NCBI RefSeq assembly: GCF_009760905.1
Contig: NZ_VIRW01000026.1
Coordinates: 1 to 37,598, forward strand
From: Chitinibacter sp. GC72
Lineage (GTDB): Bacteria; Pseudomonadota; Gammaproteobacteria; Burkholderiales; Chitinibacteraceae
Direction of reading: 5' to 3'
Length of the DNA: 37,598 nt
The position numbers and the translations under genes were made by a program. The notes under the pieces are model-generated. The model saw only the letters and a program-made list of their open reading frames with translations, made no database searches and had not been told where the DNA came from. Positions 8,007 to 17,444 of the stretch are shown piece after piece (positions within the stretch are counted from its first letter, which is position 1; each line of letters opens with the position of its first letter).

Positions 8007-8279
8007 TTAAGCTTCTTCGCCAGTGTAAGGCAGTACAGTTACAGTGCGACGCTTCAGAGCGCCTTTCACTGCAAATTGTACGTAGCCATCGCATTTCGCG
8101 AACAGGGTGTGATCTTTGCCCATACCTACATTGTCACCCGCGTGGAATTCAGTACCACGTTGACGAACAATGATAGATCCAGCAGGAATCAATTCACCAC
8201 CGTAAACTTTGATACCCAAGCGTTTGGCTTCTGAATCGCGACCGTTACGCGAACTACCACCAGCTTTCTTATGTGCCAT
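8007..8279 (-). CDS. rpmA: 50S ribosomal protein L27
   Basis: L27, 90 residues. Its flexible N-terminus ([16 protein letters not shown]) reaches the peptidyl-transferase centre. It begins directly with MAHKK, so there is no cleavable leader of the kind seen in Firmicutes. The body has the typical [17 protein letters not shown] segment near residues 27-43. It follows rplU by 15 bases. Confidence 0.97.
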   Translation of the reverse strand: MAHKKAGGSSRNGRDSEAKRLGIKVYGGELIPAGSIIVRQRGTEFHAGDNVGMGKDHTLFAKCDGYVQFAVKGALKRRTVTVLPYTGEEA

Positions 8280-8294
8280 GGTTCAGCTCCTTAA

Positions 8295-8606
8295 TTACTT
8301 AACGATTTCGTCAATGCGGATTTCAGTGTAGTTCTGGCGATGGCCAGCACGACGCATGTAGTGTTTACGGCGACGCATTTTGAAAATGCGAACCTTCTCA
8401 CCACGACCTTGAGAAATAACTGTAGCTTTGATGGAAGCGCCGGCAACCACTGGGGCACCAATCACAACCGCGTCACCGTCTGCCACCATCAATACTTCAT
8501 TCAGTACGATTTGGCTGTCGATGTCTGCAGATATCTGTTCTACTTTAAGTTTTTCGCCGATAGCAACTTTGTACTGCTTGCCACCAGTTTTTACGACTGC
8601 ATACAT
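8295..8606 (-). CDS. rplU: 50S ribosomal protein L21
   Basis: L21, 103 residues, starting [14 protein letters not shown] and ending with the [13 protein letters not shown] region that contacts 23S rRNA. GGAG lies 7 bases before the ATG. It is the first gene of the rplU-rpmA unit, with a strong promoter at 8685-8713 and a structured 5' leader. Confidence 0.97.
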   Translation of the reverse strand: MYAVVKTGGKQYKVAIGEKLKVEQISADIDSQIVLNEVLMVADGDAVVIGAPVVAGASIKATVISQGRGEKVRIFKMRRRKHYMRRAGHRQNYTEIRIDEIVK

Positions 8607-8632
8607 AACAAGCTCCTAAGAGTTTGACCCAA

Positions 8633-8678
8633 CGTGCCGCGGACTATTCACACCGGCACGGATCCCCAAAATTGGGAA
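8633..8678 (-). promoter_or_regulatory. structured 5' leader of rplU
   Basis: Downstream of the rplU promoter the predicted transcript (from about 8678) opens with a small hairpin CCCA-ATTT-TGGG at about 8665-8676. A 7-bp hairpin follows: CGTGCCG at 8654-8660 pairs with CGGCACG at 8633-8639 around a 14-base loop. It ends 26 bases before the ATG. Ribosomal-protein leaders often bind their own product. An L21 leader is known in Firmicutes; I cannot claim homology to it. Confidence 0.45.
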
Positions 8679-8684
8679 TCGAGC

Positions 8685-8713
8685 ATCTTAATCACTGTTT
8701 TTAATAAAGTCAA
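8685..8713 (-). promoter_or_regulatory. sigma-70 promoter of rplU-rpmA
   Basis: On the minus strand, -35 TTGACT (8708-8713), a 17-base spacer and -10 TAAGAT (8685-8690) make a near-consensus promoter. The start would be near 8678, giving a leader of about 70 bases before rplU. Confidence 0.75.
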
Positions 8714-8773
8714 GGACTTAAGACACCACTCAAACAGGACAGCACGGCAAAACGGGCGAACCAGGCCGTTTTC

Positions 8774-8782
8774 TGCTAAGAT
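8774..8782 (+). promoter_or_regulatory. candidate extended -10 promoter for ispB
   Basis: TGCTAAGAT combines the TGn extension with a good -10 hexamer. No -35 box is evident at the usual distance, which an extended -10 can tolerate. It lies about 75 bases before the ispB start, divergent from the rplU promoter. Confidence 0.35.
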
Positions 8783-8856
8783 CACGCGATTATTTATTCA
8801 TGCGACTGCTATGCAAACCATTGCACAGCAGTCTTAGCCCAAAGGGTAAACACAGC

Positions 8857-9825
8857 GTGTCGATGCAGTTTGTAAAGTCGGTCGTAGATGCCGACATGGC
8901 CATCATGGACAACGTCATTCGTGACCGCCTCTACTCCGATGTTGTTCTGGTGCGTCAAGTGGCCGAATATATTGTCGCCTCCGGCGGCAAACGGCTACGC
9001 CCGATGATCACCCTGCTTTCCGCTCAAGCGCTAGGCTACAAGGGCCAACACCACCACGAACTTGCGGCGGTGATCGAATTTATTCACACCGCCACACTGC
9101 TGCACGACGATGTGGTGGATGAATCGAGCCTGCGCCGTGGCCGCGACACGGCCAATGCACTCTTTGGCAACGCGGCCAGCGTACTGGTCGGCGACTTTTT
9201 ATACAGTCGCGCCTTCCAGATGATGGTGAACTGCGGCTCGATGCGGATTATGCAAGTTTTGTCAGATGCCACCAATATCATCGCCGAGGGTGAAGTATTG
9301 CAGCTGATGAATATCGGCAATATTGATGTTGATGAAGCCGATTACCTGAAAGTGATCCGTTACAAAACAGCCAAACTCTTTGAAGCTGCCTCACGCCTGG
9401 GAGCAATTCTAGCCGAGCAGGATGCCAACATCGAAGACGCACTGGCGCGCTACGGCATGCATCTGGGCACCGCATTCCAGATCATCGACGACGTACTTGA
9501 TTACTCGGGCAAGCAAGAAGAAATCGGCAAATCACTCGGCGACGATCTGGCCGAAGGCAAACCGACGCTGCCATTGATTTATGTGATGCGCCACGGCCAA
9601 GCCGAGGCAGCCGCTACCGTCAAAGACGCACTCGAGCACGCCAAGCGCGAAAACTTCAATGCCGTACTCAATGCGGTCCAGCAATCGGGCGCGCTCGAAT
9701 ACGCGCGCGACACTGCAAAAAAAGAAGCGCAACTCGCCAAAGAATGTCTTGCCCAGCTAGCTGCATCACCCCACACCCAAGCGCTACTGGCACTGGCCGA
9801 CCTGGCCATTGATCGCAACAGCTAA
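8857..9825 (+). CDS. ispB: all-trans polyprenyl (octaprenyl) diphosphate synthase
   Basis: Class I trans-prenyltransferase that makes the side chain of ubiquinone from FPP and IPP. It has the first Asp-rich motif DDVVD, followed by RRGRDTAN, and the second, IIDDVLDYSG, about 125 residues later. The substrate-binding GGKRLRP is near the N-terminus. Length is about 320 residues, like E. coli IspB (323). I chose GTG 8857 because AAAGGG lies 10 bases upstream; ATG 8863 is an equally plausible start two codons later, and ATG 8800 has no ribosome site. It is divergent from rplU, as in many proteobacteria. Product chain length cannot be read from the sequence by eye. Confidence 0.92.
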   Translation: MSMQFVKSVVDADMAIMDNVIRDRLYSDVVLVRQVAEYIVASGGKRLRPMITLLSAQALGYKGQHHHELAAVIEFIHTATLLHDDVVDESSLRRGRDTANALFGNAASVLVGDFLYSRAFQMMVNCGSMRIMQVLSDATNIIAEGEVLQLMNIGNIDVDEADYLKVIRYKTAKLFEAASRLGAILAEQDANIEDALARYGMHLGTAFQIIDDVLDYSGKQEEIGKSLGDDLAEGKPTLPLIYVMRHGQAEAAATVKDALEHAKRENFNAVLNAVQQSGALEYARDTAKKEAQLAKECLAQLAASPHTQALLALADLAIDRNS

Positions 9826-9842
9826 TCTGGCACCACCCCAAT

Positions 9843-9878
9843 AAAAAACCCCGGCTTCTTGCGAAGGCGGGGTTTTTT
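9843..9878. terminator. bidirectional terminator between ispB and rplS
   Basis: AAAAAACCCCG and CGGGGTTTTTT form a stem extended by CTTC-TTGC-GAAG. Six A's on one side and six T's on the other give a U-tract in both directions, so it can end ispB on the plus strand and rplS on the minus strand. Confidence 0.9.
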
Positions 9879-9899
9879 ATTTCTGCAATTGCCGGGCAA

Positions 9900-10280
9900 T
9901 TAAGCTGCTGGAGCAGCCACTTTACGCGCTGGCAATTTTTCCTTGATACGTGCAGATTTACCTGAACGATCACGGAGGAAGTACAGTTTAGCGCGACGAA
10001 CGTCACCACGGCGTTTAACTTCAATTGAAGCCACCAGTGGAGAGTAAGTCTGGAATGTACGCTCAACGCCAGTACCAGAAGAAATTTTGCGAACGATGAA
10101 GTTGCTGTTCAGACCGCGGTTACGCTTAGCGATTACTACGCCTTCGTAAGCCTGCAGACGTTCACGGCTACCCTCTTTTACTTTTACCGATACGACGACA
10201 GTGTCGCCTGGCGCAAATTCTGGCAGGGTTTTACCCAAACGGGCAATTTCTTCTTGCTCGAGTTGTTGAATCAAGTTCAT
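9900..10280 (-). CDS. rplS: 50S ribosomal protein L19
   Basis: L19, 126 residues, located at the 30S-50S interface. The frame is open further upstream, but [15 protein letters not shown] is the family N-terminus and GGAG sits 7 bases before the ATG at 10280. The [14 protein letters not shown] segment (residues about 55-68) is characteristic. It is the last gene of rpsP-rimM-trmD-rplS, about 40 bases after trmD, and ends at the bidirectional terminator. Confidence 0.96.
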   Translation of the reverse strand: MNLIQQLEQEEIARLGKTLPEFAPGDTVVVSVKVKEGSRERLQAYEGVVIAKRNRGLNSNFIVRKISSGTGVERTFQTYSPLVASIEVKRRGDVRRAKLYFLRDRSGKSARIKEKLPARKVAAPAA

Positions 10281-10318
10281 TTTAATACTCCATATGAGGC
10301 TTGTACCTTCTGCCGCAA

Positions 10319-11080
10319 TCACTCTTGCGGTAGCGCCGAATACTCAGTTTTAAATTCAGCCAGAAGACGAGACTCTTCTTTAGATAACTGGCGATTTTCC
10401 AGCAAATCCGGACGGCGCAACCAAGTGCGACCGAGCGACTGCTTTAAACGCCAGCGCCTTATTGCGGCATGGTTACCCGACATCAAGACATCAGGCACAG
10501 CCATATCGCGATAAACTTCGGGACGGGTGTAATGCGGGCAATCGAGCAACCCATCCACAAACGAATCTTCCACCGCACTTGCCGCCGTATTTAACACGCC
10601 CGGCAAGAGTCGGGACACGGCGTCGATTACGATCATCGCGGGCAATTCGCCACCCGATAACACATAATCACCCACCGAGATTTCTTCGTCGACGTGCAAG
10701 GCAATCACCCGCTCGTCCACCCCCTCATAACGCCCACACAACAAAACCAGCGCCGGTTTGTGCGCCAACTCGGCTACTTTTTGATGTGTCAACGGCGCCC
10801 CCTGAGGAGAGAGGTACACCGTATATGGCTGCAAGCCAGATGCAGATTGACGTTGCTTGCTATACCCAAGGGCAGCATCCAGCGGCGCCGGTAGCATCAC
10901 CATCCCCGGGCCACCACCGAACGGCCTATCATCAACGCGATGATAATTGTCGCTCGTGAAGTCACGCGGATTGCACGTCTCCACACCGATCAAGCCCAAC
11001 TCTACCGCCCGGCGCGTTACGCCATGCGCAGTGATGGCACTCAACATCTCGGGGAACAGAGTCACCACATCAAACTGCAT
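10319..11080 (-). CDS. trmD: tRNA (guanine-37-N1)-methyltransferase
   Basis: SPOUT-class methyltransferase that makes m1G37 in tRNAs and prevents frameshifting. The deep trefoil-knot region is visible as [13 protein letters not shown] followed by [19 protein letters not shown] binds there. The acceptor-side [13 protein letters not shown] motif is also present. Start is ambiguous. [12 protein letters not shown] at 11080 matches the family N-terminus and gives 253 residues. An in-frame ATG at 11110 (adding ten residues, 14 bases after the rimM stop) cannot be excluded. Neither has a convincing ribosome site. Confidence 0.94.
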   Translation of the reverse strand: MQFDVVTLFPEMLSAITAHGVTRRAVELGLIGVETCNPRDFTSDNYHRVDDRPFGGGPGMVMLPAPLDAALGYSKQRQSASGLQPYTVYLSPQGAPLTHQKVAELAHKPALVLLCGRYEGVDERVIALHVDEEISVGDYVLSGGELPAMIVIDAVSRLLPGVLNTAASAVEDSFVDGLLDCPHYTRPEVYRDMAVPDVLMSGNHAAIRRWRLKQSLGRTWLRRPDLLENRQLSKEESRLLAEFKTEYSALPQE

Positions 11081-11124
11081 ACCACGCCGTGGATTTTTTA
11101 GCTCAGACATTGATACGGCCCGGA

Positions 11125-11646
11125 TTAAAAATCCAGCCCCCAATCCACCCGCATCACACGCGCTTCAAGATCAACATCCAGCACGACATGCGCCACAAAA
11201 GGCACCAAACGCTCTTCGTCACCGTCTTTAACGACAATGACATCGTTAGCGCCAGTCTCGAACAGCTTTTCAATAACACCAAGGCGTTGACCTTGTGAAT
11301 TCAACACCACCAAGCCGATCAAATCTGCCCAGTAGTATTCACCCTCTTCCGGCTCAGGCATTTCGCTGCGCGGCACTGCGATCTCGCAACCTTTTAACGC
11401 AAAGGCAGCATCACGATCGTTAACACCTTGCAGCTTGGCACCCAGCTTTTTCGGCTGAACATGTGAATCAGCAAGTTGATACGCTTTCCACTGACCGTTT
11501 TTCCCCAACCACCATGTTTTGTAGTCGAGCAAACTATCAGCGTATTGCGTATCAGCAATCAAACTAACCCAACCCTGAATACCAAAAGCCCCGCTAATGT
11601 AGCCCATCACCACCAGATCTCCCGGCACGGCATTTTGAGCTTCCAT
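11125..11646 (-). CDS. rimM: 16S rRNA processing / 30S maturation factor RimM
   Basis: RimM binds S19 and matures the 30S head. Residues about 15-95 are the RimM N domain ([14 protein letters not shown]). The C-terminal PRC-barrel contains [21 protein letters not shown] and [11 protein letters not shown]. The ATG at 11646 gives 173 residues and aligns with the E. coli start. A GTG at 11673, 7 bases after rpsP, would add nine residues and is the alternative. It lies between rpsP and trmD in the standard order. Confidence 0.95.
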   Translation of the reverse strand: MEAQNAVPGDLVVMGYISGAFGIQGWVSLIADTQYADSLLDYKTWWLGKNGQWKAYQLADSHVQPKKLGAKLQGVNDRDAAFALKGCEIAVPRSEMPEPEEGEYYWADLIGLVVLNSQGQRLGVIEKLFETGANDVIVVKDGDEERLVPFVAHVVLDVDLEARVMRVDWGLDF

Positions 11647-11680
11647 TGACGAGGCTTTAAGATCTTTCACCACGGAAAAA

Positions 11681-11926
11681 TCAGGCCGCTTTTTGCTGTT
11701 TGATCAAACGAGCTACGGTATCAGAAGGCTGTGCACCAACACCCAACCAGTAGTTCAGACGATCAGCAACAAAGCGCAACTCTTCAGCAGCACCAGCAGC
11801 TTGTGGATTGTAGAAGCCAACGCGCTCGATGAAACGACCATCGCGGCGGTTGCGAGAATCAGTCACTACAACGTTGTAGAACGGGCGATCTTTTGAGCCA
11901 CCGCGAGCAAGACGAATCACGACCAT
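11681..11926 (-). CDS. rpsP: 30S ribosomal protein S16
   Basis: S16, 81 residues, starting [20 protein letters not shown], a classic S16 N-terminus. It ends in the basic KQQKAA tail. The open frame extends 13 codons upstream but those have no family match. GGG lies about 10 bases before the chosen ATG. It is the first gene of rpsP-rimM-trmD-rplS. Confidence 0.96.
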   Translation of the reverse strand: MVVIRLARGGSKDRPFYNVVVTDSRNRRDGRFIERVGFYNPQAAGAAEELRFVADRLNYWLGVGAQPSDTVARLIKQQKAA

Positions 11927-11964
11927 AATAAAACCCAATATTGGTAAATAAAAATAAGCTCGCA

Positions 11965-11993
11965 ATCATGCCAGAATTTACCAGCCACCGCAA
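11965..11993 (-). promoter_or_regulatory. candidate promoter of rpsP-rimM-trmD-rplS
   Basis: Minus-strand -35 TTGCGG (11988-11993), 17-base spacer, -10 CATGAT (11965-11970). Both hexamers match consensus only partly. The position, about 38 bases before the rpsP start, is reasonable. Confidence 0.4.
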
Positions 11994-12037
11994 GACCAAA
12001 CAGCAAGCCGTTGCGCAAAAAACCGCATCAGCTGCAA

Positions 12038-13381
12038 TTACATTCCCGGCATTAAGCCCTTGAGCCCACGCATCATTTTCATCATGCCACCACCCGAGAA
12101 TTGCTTCATCATCTTCTGTGTCTGCTCGAATTGCTTGAGCAAACGATTGACTTCCTGCACCGACACCCCAGCACCCGCAGCGATCCGGCGCTTGCGACTC
12201 GCCTTGAGCAACTCGGGTTTGCGACGCTCAAGTGGCGTCATCGAATTGATAATCCCTTCAATTCTCGCCACCGCTTTATCGGTCACCTGACTATCAGCCA
12301 TCGCACTCAATTGCCCAGGCAGTTTATCCATCAGCGCAGCCATGCCACCCATCTTTTTCATTTGCTGAATCTGCGTTTTGAAGTCTTCCAGATCAAACCC
12401 TTTACCAGATTTGACCTTTTTCATCATCTTGAGCGCTTCGGCTTCATCAACCGAATTTTGCACATCTTCAATCAGAGAAAGAACATCACCCATCCCCAAC
12501 ACACGACTCGCCATTCGATCCGGGTGGAACGGCTCCAGGCCAGTTAGCTTCTCGCCGGTACCCAAGAACTTAATCGGCTTGCCCGTGATATGGCGCACCG
12601 AGAGCGCGGCACCACCACGCGAATCGCCATCCATCTTGGTCAACACCACACCAGTAAGCGGCAAAGCTTCGTTAAAAGCCTGCGCGGTATTCACCGCGTC
12701 CTGCCCCTGCATCGCATCAACCACAAACAAGGTTTCAACTGGCCTCACCGAGGCATGCAGGGACTTAATCTCCTGCATCATTGCCTCATCAATCGCCAGA
12801 CGACCGGCGGTATCGACAATCAGCACATCAAAGAAGTGACGTTTAGCGTGATCAATCGCCGCATTGGCAATATCAACAGGTTTTTGTGTTACATCAGATG
12901 GGTACCACTCGACCTGCAATTGAGCAGCCAGCGTTTTCAGCTGCTCAATCGCGGCAGGCCGATAGACGTCGGTCGACACCAGTAGCACTTTTTTCTTTTG
13001 CGATTCTTTCAGCAGCTTGGCCAGCTTACCCGAGGTTGTGGTTTTACCCGCACCTTGCAAACCCGCCATCAAAATCACCGCCGGCGGCTGCGCAGCCAGA
13101 TTGAGCGCGTCGTTTTGCGCGCCCATCAGCTTGGTCAGTTCTTCATAGACCACACCGATGACCGCCTGACCCGGCGTCAAACTACCCACAACCTCTTTGC
13201 CCTCTGCGCGCACTTTGACATCAGCGATAAATTGCTTCACCGCAGGCAGCGCCACATCAGCCTCAAGCAGCGCCATACGTACTTCACGCAACGCATCTTT
13301 AATATTGTCTTCGGTCAGGCGAGAGTGCCCCCGCAGAGTTTTAACAACACCGCCCAAGCGGCCAGACAAGTTTTCAAACAT
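12038..13381 (-). CDS. ffh: signal recognition particle protein Ffh
   Basis: SRP54 GTPase of the co-translational targeting pathway, 447 residues. The N domain (1-85) precedes the G domain, with GLQGAGKTTTSGKLA near 108-122, the DTAGR motif, TKMDGDSRGG and the GTGEKL loop. The methionine-rich M domain begins around residue 330 and ends with a flexible MMKMMRGLKGLMPGM tail that binds 4.5S RNA and signal peptides. AAGGAAG precedes the ATG. It is divergent from the ccsA-like gene with about 80 bases between starts. I see only a weak hairpin after its stop, so read-through towards rpsP is possible. Confidence 0.96.
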   Translation of the reverse strand: MFENLSGRLGGVVKTLRGHSRLTEDNIKDALREVRMALLEADVALPAVKQFIADVKVRAEGKEVVGSLTPGQAVIGVVYEELTKLMGAQNDALNLAAQPPAVILMAGLQGAGKTTTSGKLAKLLKESQKKKVLLVSTDVYRPAAIEQLKTLAAQLQVEWYPSDVTQKPVDIANAAIDHAKRHFFDVLIVDTAGRLAIDEAMMQEIKSLHASVRPVETLFVVDAMQGQDAVNTAQAFNEALPLTGVVLTKMDGDSRGGAALSVRHITGKPIKFLGTGEKLTGLEPFHPDRMASRVLGMGDVLSLIEDVQNSVDEAEALKMMKKVKSGKGFDLEDFKTQIQQMKKMGGMAALMDKLPGQLSAMADSQVTDKAVARIEGIINSMTPLERRKPELLKASRKRRIAAGAGVSVQEVNRLLKQFEQTQKMMKQFSGGGMMKMMRGLKGLMPGM

Positions 13382-13462
13382 GCAACGCTTCCTTAAACGA
13401 CAGATGCCGCAGCGGCACCCACTCTGTTAGACTTAATTACTTTCCATTTTACCTCAATTGCC

Positions 13463-14269
13463 GTGCTGACTCCGCTTGCGCCGCTTTCTTTATTTATTTA
13501 CCTGCTACTCGGCTGGCATTTTTGCCAAACTCGGCTCGCGGGCAAACGCGCACTTCCGGCAAAACTGGATCACTTCCTTTTGGCGGTGGCACTGGGCGCA
13601 CACGGCACCCTGATTGCACACAATGCCATCCAGATCCCACCCTATTTCGGTGCGGCAGAAGCACTCTCATTGACGGCTTGGCTCTCACTGGCAATTTATT
13701 GCCTAGGTCAGATCAAATGGAAACTGGACGGACTCGAACCCCCGGTTTTTGCCTTCGCATCAGCTTTTTTGCTACTCTCGATCATACTTCCTGCCGGACA
13801 TCCGATTACCTACGCGCAATCAAGCCTGTCGCGAGCCCATTTCATCTTTGCAATGCTGGCACAAAGCCTGCTTTTTATTGCGGCCGGAATTGCAGTCTTG
13901 ATGCGGATGACGGACAACACCCTGCACCATCACGCGAAAAAACTGCTTGTACGTAATCTACCGCCCTTGTTAACACTGGAAAGACTGTTGTTTGGCACCA
14001 TCGCCAGCGGCTTCACGCTACTAACTCTCGCATTTATTGCCGGGGGATACCTCACCTTGCAATCACATGGCGTGATTGCCCAGCTCTCACACAAAACGTT
14101 ATTTGCCGCGATTTCATGGCTACTTTTTGCCATCCTTTTAGCAGGACACCATGTAAAAGGCTGGCGCGGACGCTTTGCTGCAAACTGGACAATCGCAGCG
14201 TTTGGGATTCTATTCCTGGGCTACATCGGGTCACGTATAGTCATAGAAGCCATACTTACAAAGACTTAG
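13463..14269 (+). CDS. ypjD: CcsA/YpjD-like cytochrome c assembly membrane protein
   Basis: A 268-residue polytopic membrane protein with about eight hydrophobic helices. The tail contains HKTLFAAISWLLFAIL and AGHHVKGWRGR, typical of the CcsA/CcmF/YpjD (PF01578) family, which handles heme or related cofactors at the inner membrane. YpjD-type paralogues beside ffh are common in proteobacteria, and their exact role is not settled. Start is GTG at 13463 with no obvious ribosome site; no in-frame ATG nearby gives the full first helix. It shares an 80-base divergent promoter region with ffh. Confidence 0.8.
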   Translation: MLTPLAPLSLFIYLLLGWHFCQTRLAGKRALPAKLDHFLLAVALGAHGTLIAHNAIQIPPYFGAAEALSLTAWLSLAIYCLGQIKWKLDGLEPPVFAFASAFLLLSIILPAGHPITYAQSSLSRAHFIFAMLAQSLLFIAAGIAVLMRMTDNTLHHHAKKLLVRNLPPLLTLERLLFGTIASGFTLLTLAFIAGGYLTLQSHGVIAQLSHKTLFAAISWLLFAILLAGHHVKGWRGRFAANWTIAAFGILFLGYIGSRIVIEAILTKT

Positions 14270-14500
14270 AGCAAGATACACTGCACACCTACAATCCAAC
14301 CACGCTATAGCACCCCCGTCCGTGTGAACAGACAGTACAACAAGCAACACATCACCCGCAAATCCACACACCAATACCGCGACTTCCAGCAGCATCTGCT
14401 AGACTAGACAAGGACACTATATTGATATGACGCGACTCATAGACCAAAAACATTTGGCGTCTTATGCTGTCATTTGACCAACTGGAGTGATTTTTTTGTT

Positions 14501-16207
14501 ATGAGCACCCCGCAAATTTCCGGCCTTGCCCGTTTATTGGTCCAGCACGGACGTCTAAGCGAGACGGATGCTGAAGCACTGCAATCAGCCGCCAGTAGCA
14601 ACAAAACCACTTTCATCGAACAACTGACGCAAAGCAAAAAACTCACCGCCAGAGAAGTTGCCGAGTTTTCGGCACAAACTTTTGGCTACCCCTTGCTTGA
14701 CCTTGACCGCATCGACTCAAGTTACCTGCCACAGGGCGTACTCGACAATAACGTCATGCGCGCGCAACGCCTTGTTCCGCTTTTCAAACGTGGTACCAAG
14801 CTATTTATCGGCCTCTCTGACATTACCAATTTAGAAGCCGTCGAAAAAGTTCGCTTTCAAACCAATTCCCAAGTCGAACCGATTATTGTCGAAGACAATA
14901 AATTGATCGTTTTGCTCAATAAAACAATTGAAGCAACCGGTGCCAACCTGAAAGATATGGTCATTGATGAAGCGGACCTGGCATTGGAGGGCGGCGAACA
15001 GGAGCCCACGGCAGCAGAAACGCAAATGGGGCAGGATATTGATGACGCGCCTGTCGTTAAGTACCTACAAAAAATATTGATGGACGCCATTAACGGCGGG
15101 GCATCCGATATTCACTTTGAGCCATATGAAAAGTTTTACCGGATTCGCTACCGGGTAGACGGTGTCTTGCGCGAAATTGCCCAGCCTCCTCTGGCAATCA
15201 AAGAAAAAATTTCATCACGCATTAAAGTTATTTCCAAACTCGATATTTCGGAAAAGCGCGTACCACAAGATGGCAGGATGAAACTGGTTCTATCCAAATC
15301 ACGCGCGATTGATTTTCGGGTCTCGACACTCCCCACGATGCATGGCGAGAAGATTGTAATGCGGATTTTGGATCCGTCTTCTGCCACGCTAGGGATTGAT
15401 GCTCTTGGCTACGATCCCGATCAGAAAGCCATTATCCTAGATGCAATCCAGCGTCCTTATGGCATGGTGCTAGTGACAGGCCCAACAGGCTCAGGAAAGA
15501 CTGTTTCGCTATATACCTGCCTGAATTTGCTCAATAAGCCTGACATCAATATCGCAACAGCAGAAGATCCCTGCGAGATCAACTTACCTGGAATTAATCA
15601 GGTCAATGTCAACGATAAGGCAGGGCTCACCTTTTCAGCAGCACTAAAAGCCTTCTTGCGCCAAGATCCGGACATCATCATGGTCGGCGAAATTCGTGAC
15701 CTAGAAACTGCCGATATCGCCATTAAAGCCGCACAAACGGGTCACATGGTGTTCTCGACACTACATACCAATGATGCCCCAACGACACTGACCCGTATGC
15801 TCAATATGGGCATCCAGCCATTCAATATTGCATCCTCGGTGATTTTAATCACCGCTCAGCGTTTGGCACGGCGTCTATGCAGCTGCAAAAAACATGTCGA
15901 TATACCAGCGCAAGCCTTGCTTGACGCTGGATTTCACCAAGAGGATCTCGACGGATCTTGGCAAGCATACGGCCCGACAGGATGTGATATTTGCAAGGGA
16001 ACAGGCTACAAAGGACGGGTAGGCATTTATCAAGTCATGCCAATTACCGATGAAATTAACCGGCTAATCATGAACCATGGTAATGCGATCGATATCGCCG
16101 ACCAAGCTCGGCGCGAAGGTGTTCTTAGCCTGCGCGAAGCCGGATTACGTAAAGTCAAACAAGGCCTCACTTCACTCGAAGAAGTTATGGCCGTCACCAA
16201 TGTCTAG
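14501..16207 (+). CDS. pilB: type IV pilus extension ATPase PilB
   Basis: GspE/PilB assembly ATPase, 568 residues. The N-terminal MshE-like domain lies at residues about 1-150. The ATPase core has Walker A GPTGSGKT near 327-334, an Asp box (EDPCEINLPGINQVNVN), Walker B (IIMVGEIRD) and a His box (GHMVFSTLHTNDA). The zinc-binding tetracysteine follows: CSCKKH and later CDICKGTGYKG. It powers pilin polymerisation from the cytoplasmic face. ATG 14501 is preceded by GGAG at a rather long 14 bases; upstream in-frame codons only allow a TTG. The 230 bases before it hold a possible -10 TATATT (14418-14423) without a good -35. It is followed by pilC and pilD. Confidence 0.95.
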   Translation: MSTPQISGLARLLVQHGRLSETDAEALQSAASSNKTTFIEQLTQSKKLTAREVAEFSAQTFGYPLLDLDRIDSSYLPQGVLDNNVMRAQRLVPLFKRGTKLFIGLSDITNLEAVEKVRFQTNSQVEPIIVEDNKLIVLLNKTIEATGANLKDMVIDEADLALEGGEQEPTAAETQMGQDIDDAPVVKYLQKILMDAINGGASDIHFEPYEKFYRIRYRVDGVLREIAQPPLAIKEKISSRIKVISKLDISEKRVPQDGRMKLVLSKSRAIDFRVSTLPTMHGEKIVMRILDPSSATLGIDALGYDPDQKAIILDAIQRPYGMVLVTGPTGSGKTVSLYTCLNLLNKPDINIATAEDPCEINLPGINQVNVNDKAGLTFSAALKAFLRQDPDIIMVGEIRDLETADIAIKAAQTGHMVFSTLHTNDAPTTLTRMLNMGIQPFNIASSVILITAQRLARRLCSCKKHVDIPAQALLDAGFHQEDLDGSWQAYGPTGCDICKGTGYKGRVGIYQVMPITDEINRLIMNHGNAIDIADQARREGVLSLREAGLRKVKQGLTSLEEVMAVTNV

Positions 16208-16220
16208 CTAGGGGTAGAAC

Positions 16221-17444
16221 ATGGCAACTAAAACAAAAACACCCAACGTCAAAGACTTCACCTTTCGCTGGGAAGGAAAAGATCGCACCAACAAGATCGT
16301 CAAAGGCGAAATGCGAGCCAGTGGTGAGAGCGTAGTCAAAAGCACACTACGCAGGCAAGGGATCAACGTCACCAGCATCAAAAAAGTACGCCTTGGTGCT
16401 GGACGAAAAATTACTGAACTGGACATTGCCATGTTTACCCGACAATTAGCGACCATGCTTAAATCGGGCGTTCCTTTGCTAACAGCATTTGATATTGTCG
16501 CAAAAGGACACAGCAATCCTTCGGTAACTAAGTTATTGATGGAGATTAAAACCGATATTGAAACTGGTTCTTCTCTAACTCAGGCATTTCGTAGACACCC
16601 TAATCAGTTCGACACTCTTTACTGTAATTTGGTACAAGCTGGCGAGCAAGCCGGTATTCTGGATGCACTGCTAGCTCGTCTGGCAACATATAAAGAAAAA
16701 ATTCTGGCCGTAAAAAAGAAAATCAAATCAGCGATGTTTTACCCAACCGCAGTTATCGTTGCGGCTTTCGTCATTACTGCTGTCATTATGATTTTTGTAA
16801 TCCCTGCGTTCAAAGAACTCTTCTCAAGCTTTGGCGCCGATCTGCCAGGCCCCACCTTATTTGTAATGGCCATTTCTGACTTTTTTGTTGCATATTGGTA
16901 CATTATCTTCGGTGGTATTTTTGGCGGCATTTACGTATTTCTGCAACTCTGGAAAAAGTCTGAGAAGATTCAGTTCTTCATGGATCGCCTATTACTCAAA
17001 TTACCAATATTTGGTGAAATTGTCCGTAATGCGACGATTGCTCGCTGGACTCGAACCCTTGCAACAATGTTTGCGGCCGGCGTACCGCTGGTGGAATCAC
17101 TAGAATCGGTTGGCGGTGCATCAGGCAATATTGTCTACAAACTAGCCACACAAAGAATTCAGTCCGAGGTAAGCACAGGGACAAGCTTAACTATGGCAAT
17201 GCAGAACGCTAATGTATTTCCAAATATGGTGATGCAAATGACGTCGATTGGTGAAGAGTCCGGCTCTCTTGACTCCATGCTGAGCAAAGTTGCCGATTAT
17301 TTTGAGGAAGAAGTCGACAATGCTGTTGAGGCACTATCTAGCTTGATGGAGCCAGTGATCATGGTGGTTCTGGGAACACTGATTGGTGGTCTGGTAGTGG
17401 CAATGTATCTGCCAATTTTCAAAATGGGCGCAGCGGTGAGCTAA
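16221..17444 (+). CDS. pilC: type IV pilus inner-membrane platform protein PilC
   Basis: PilC/GspF platform protein, 407 residues. Two GspF domains (about 70-195 and 275-397) each begin with the family pattern: FTRQLATMLKSGVPLL, and later WTRTLATMFAAGVPLVE. Three hydrophobic helices lie near residues 170-195, 215-240 and 375-400. It connects PilB to the growing pilus. AGGGG precedes the ATG by about 7 bases. It starts 13 bases after pilB, and its stop overlaps the pilD start (TAATG). Confidence 0.96.
   Translation: MATKTKTPNVKDFTFRWEGKDRTNKIVKGEMRASGESVVKSTLRRQGINVTSIKKVRLGAGRKITELDIAMFTRQLATMLKSGVPLLTAFDIVAKGHSNPSVTKLLMEIKTDIETGSSLTQAFRRHPNQFDTLYCNLVQAGEQAGILDALLARLATYKEKILAVKKKIKSAMFYPTAVIVAAFVITAVIMIFVIPAFKELFSSFGADLPGPTLFVMAISDFFVAYWYIIFGGIFGGIYVFLQLWKKSEKIQFFMDRLLLKLPIFGEIVRNATIARWTRTLATMFAAGVPLVESLESVGGASGNIVYKLATQRIQSEVSTGTSLTMAMQNANVFPNMVMQMTSIGEESGSLDSMLSKVADYFEEEVDNAVEALSSLMEPVIMVVLGTLIGGLVVAMYLPIFKMGAAVS

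Noticed and set aside
8800-8856. upstream ATG as the ispB start
   Set aside because: No ribosome site, it falls too close to the putative promoter, and the added residues do not match the family N-terminus.
12000-12037. possible terminator after ffh
   Set aside because: A T-run exists on the minus strand but the preceding stem is only about 3 bp.
14445-14475. sigma-54-like TTGGCG...TGCT upstream of pilB
   Set aside because: The GG-to-GC spacing is 8 bases rather than the required 10, so it does not fit a -24/-12 promoter.
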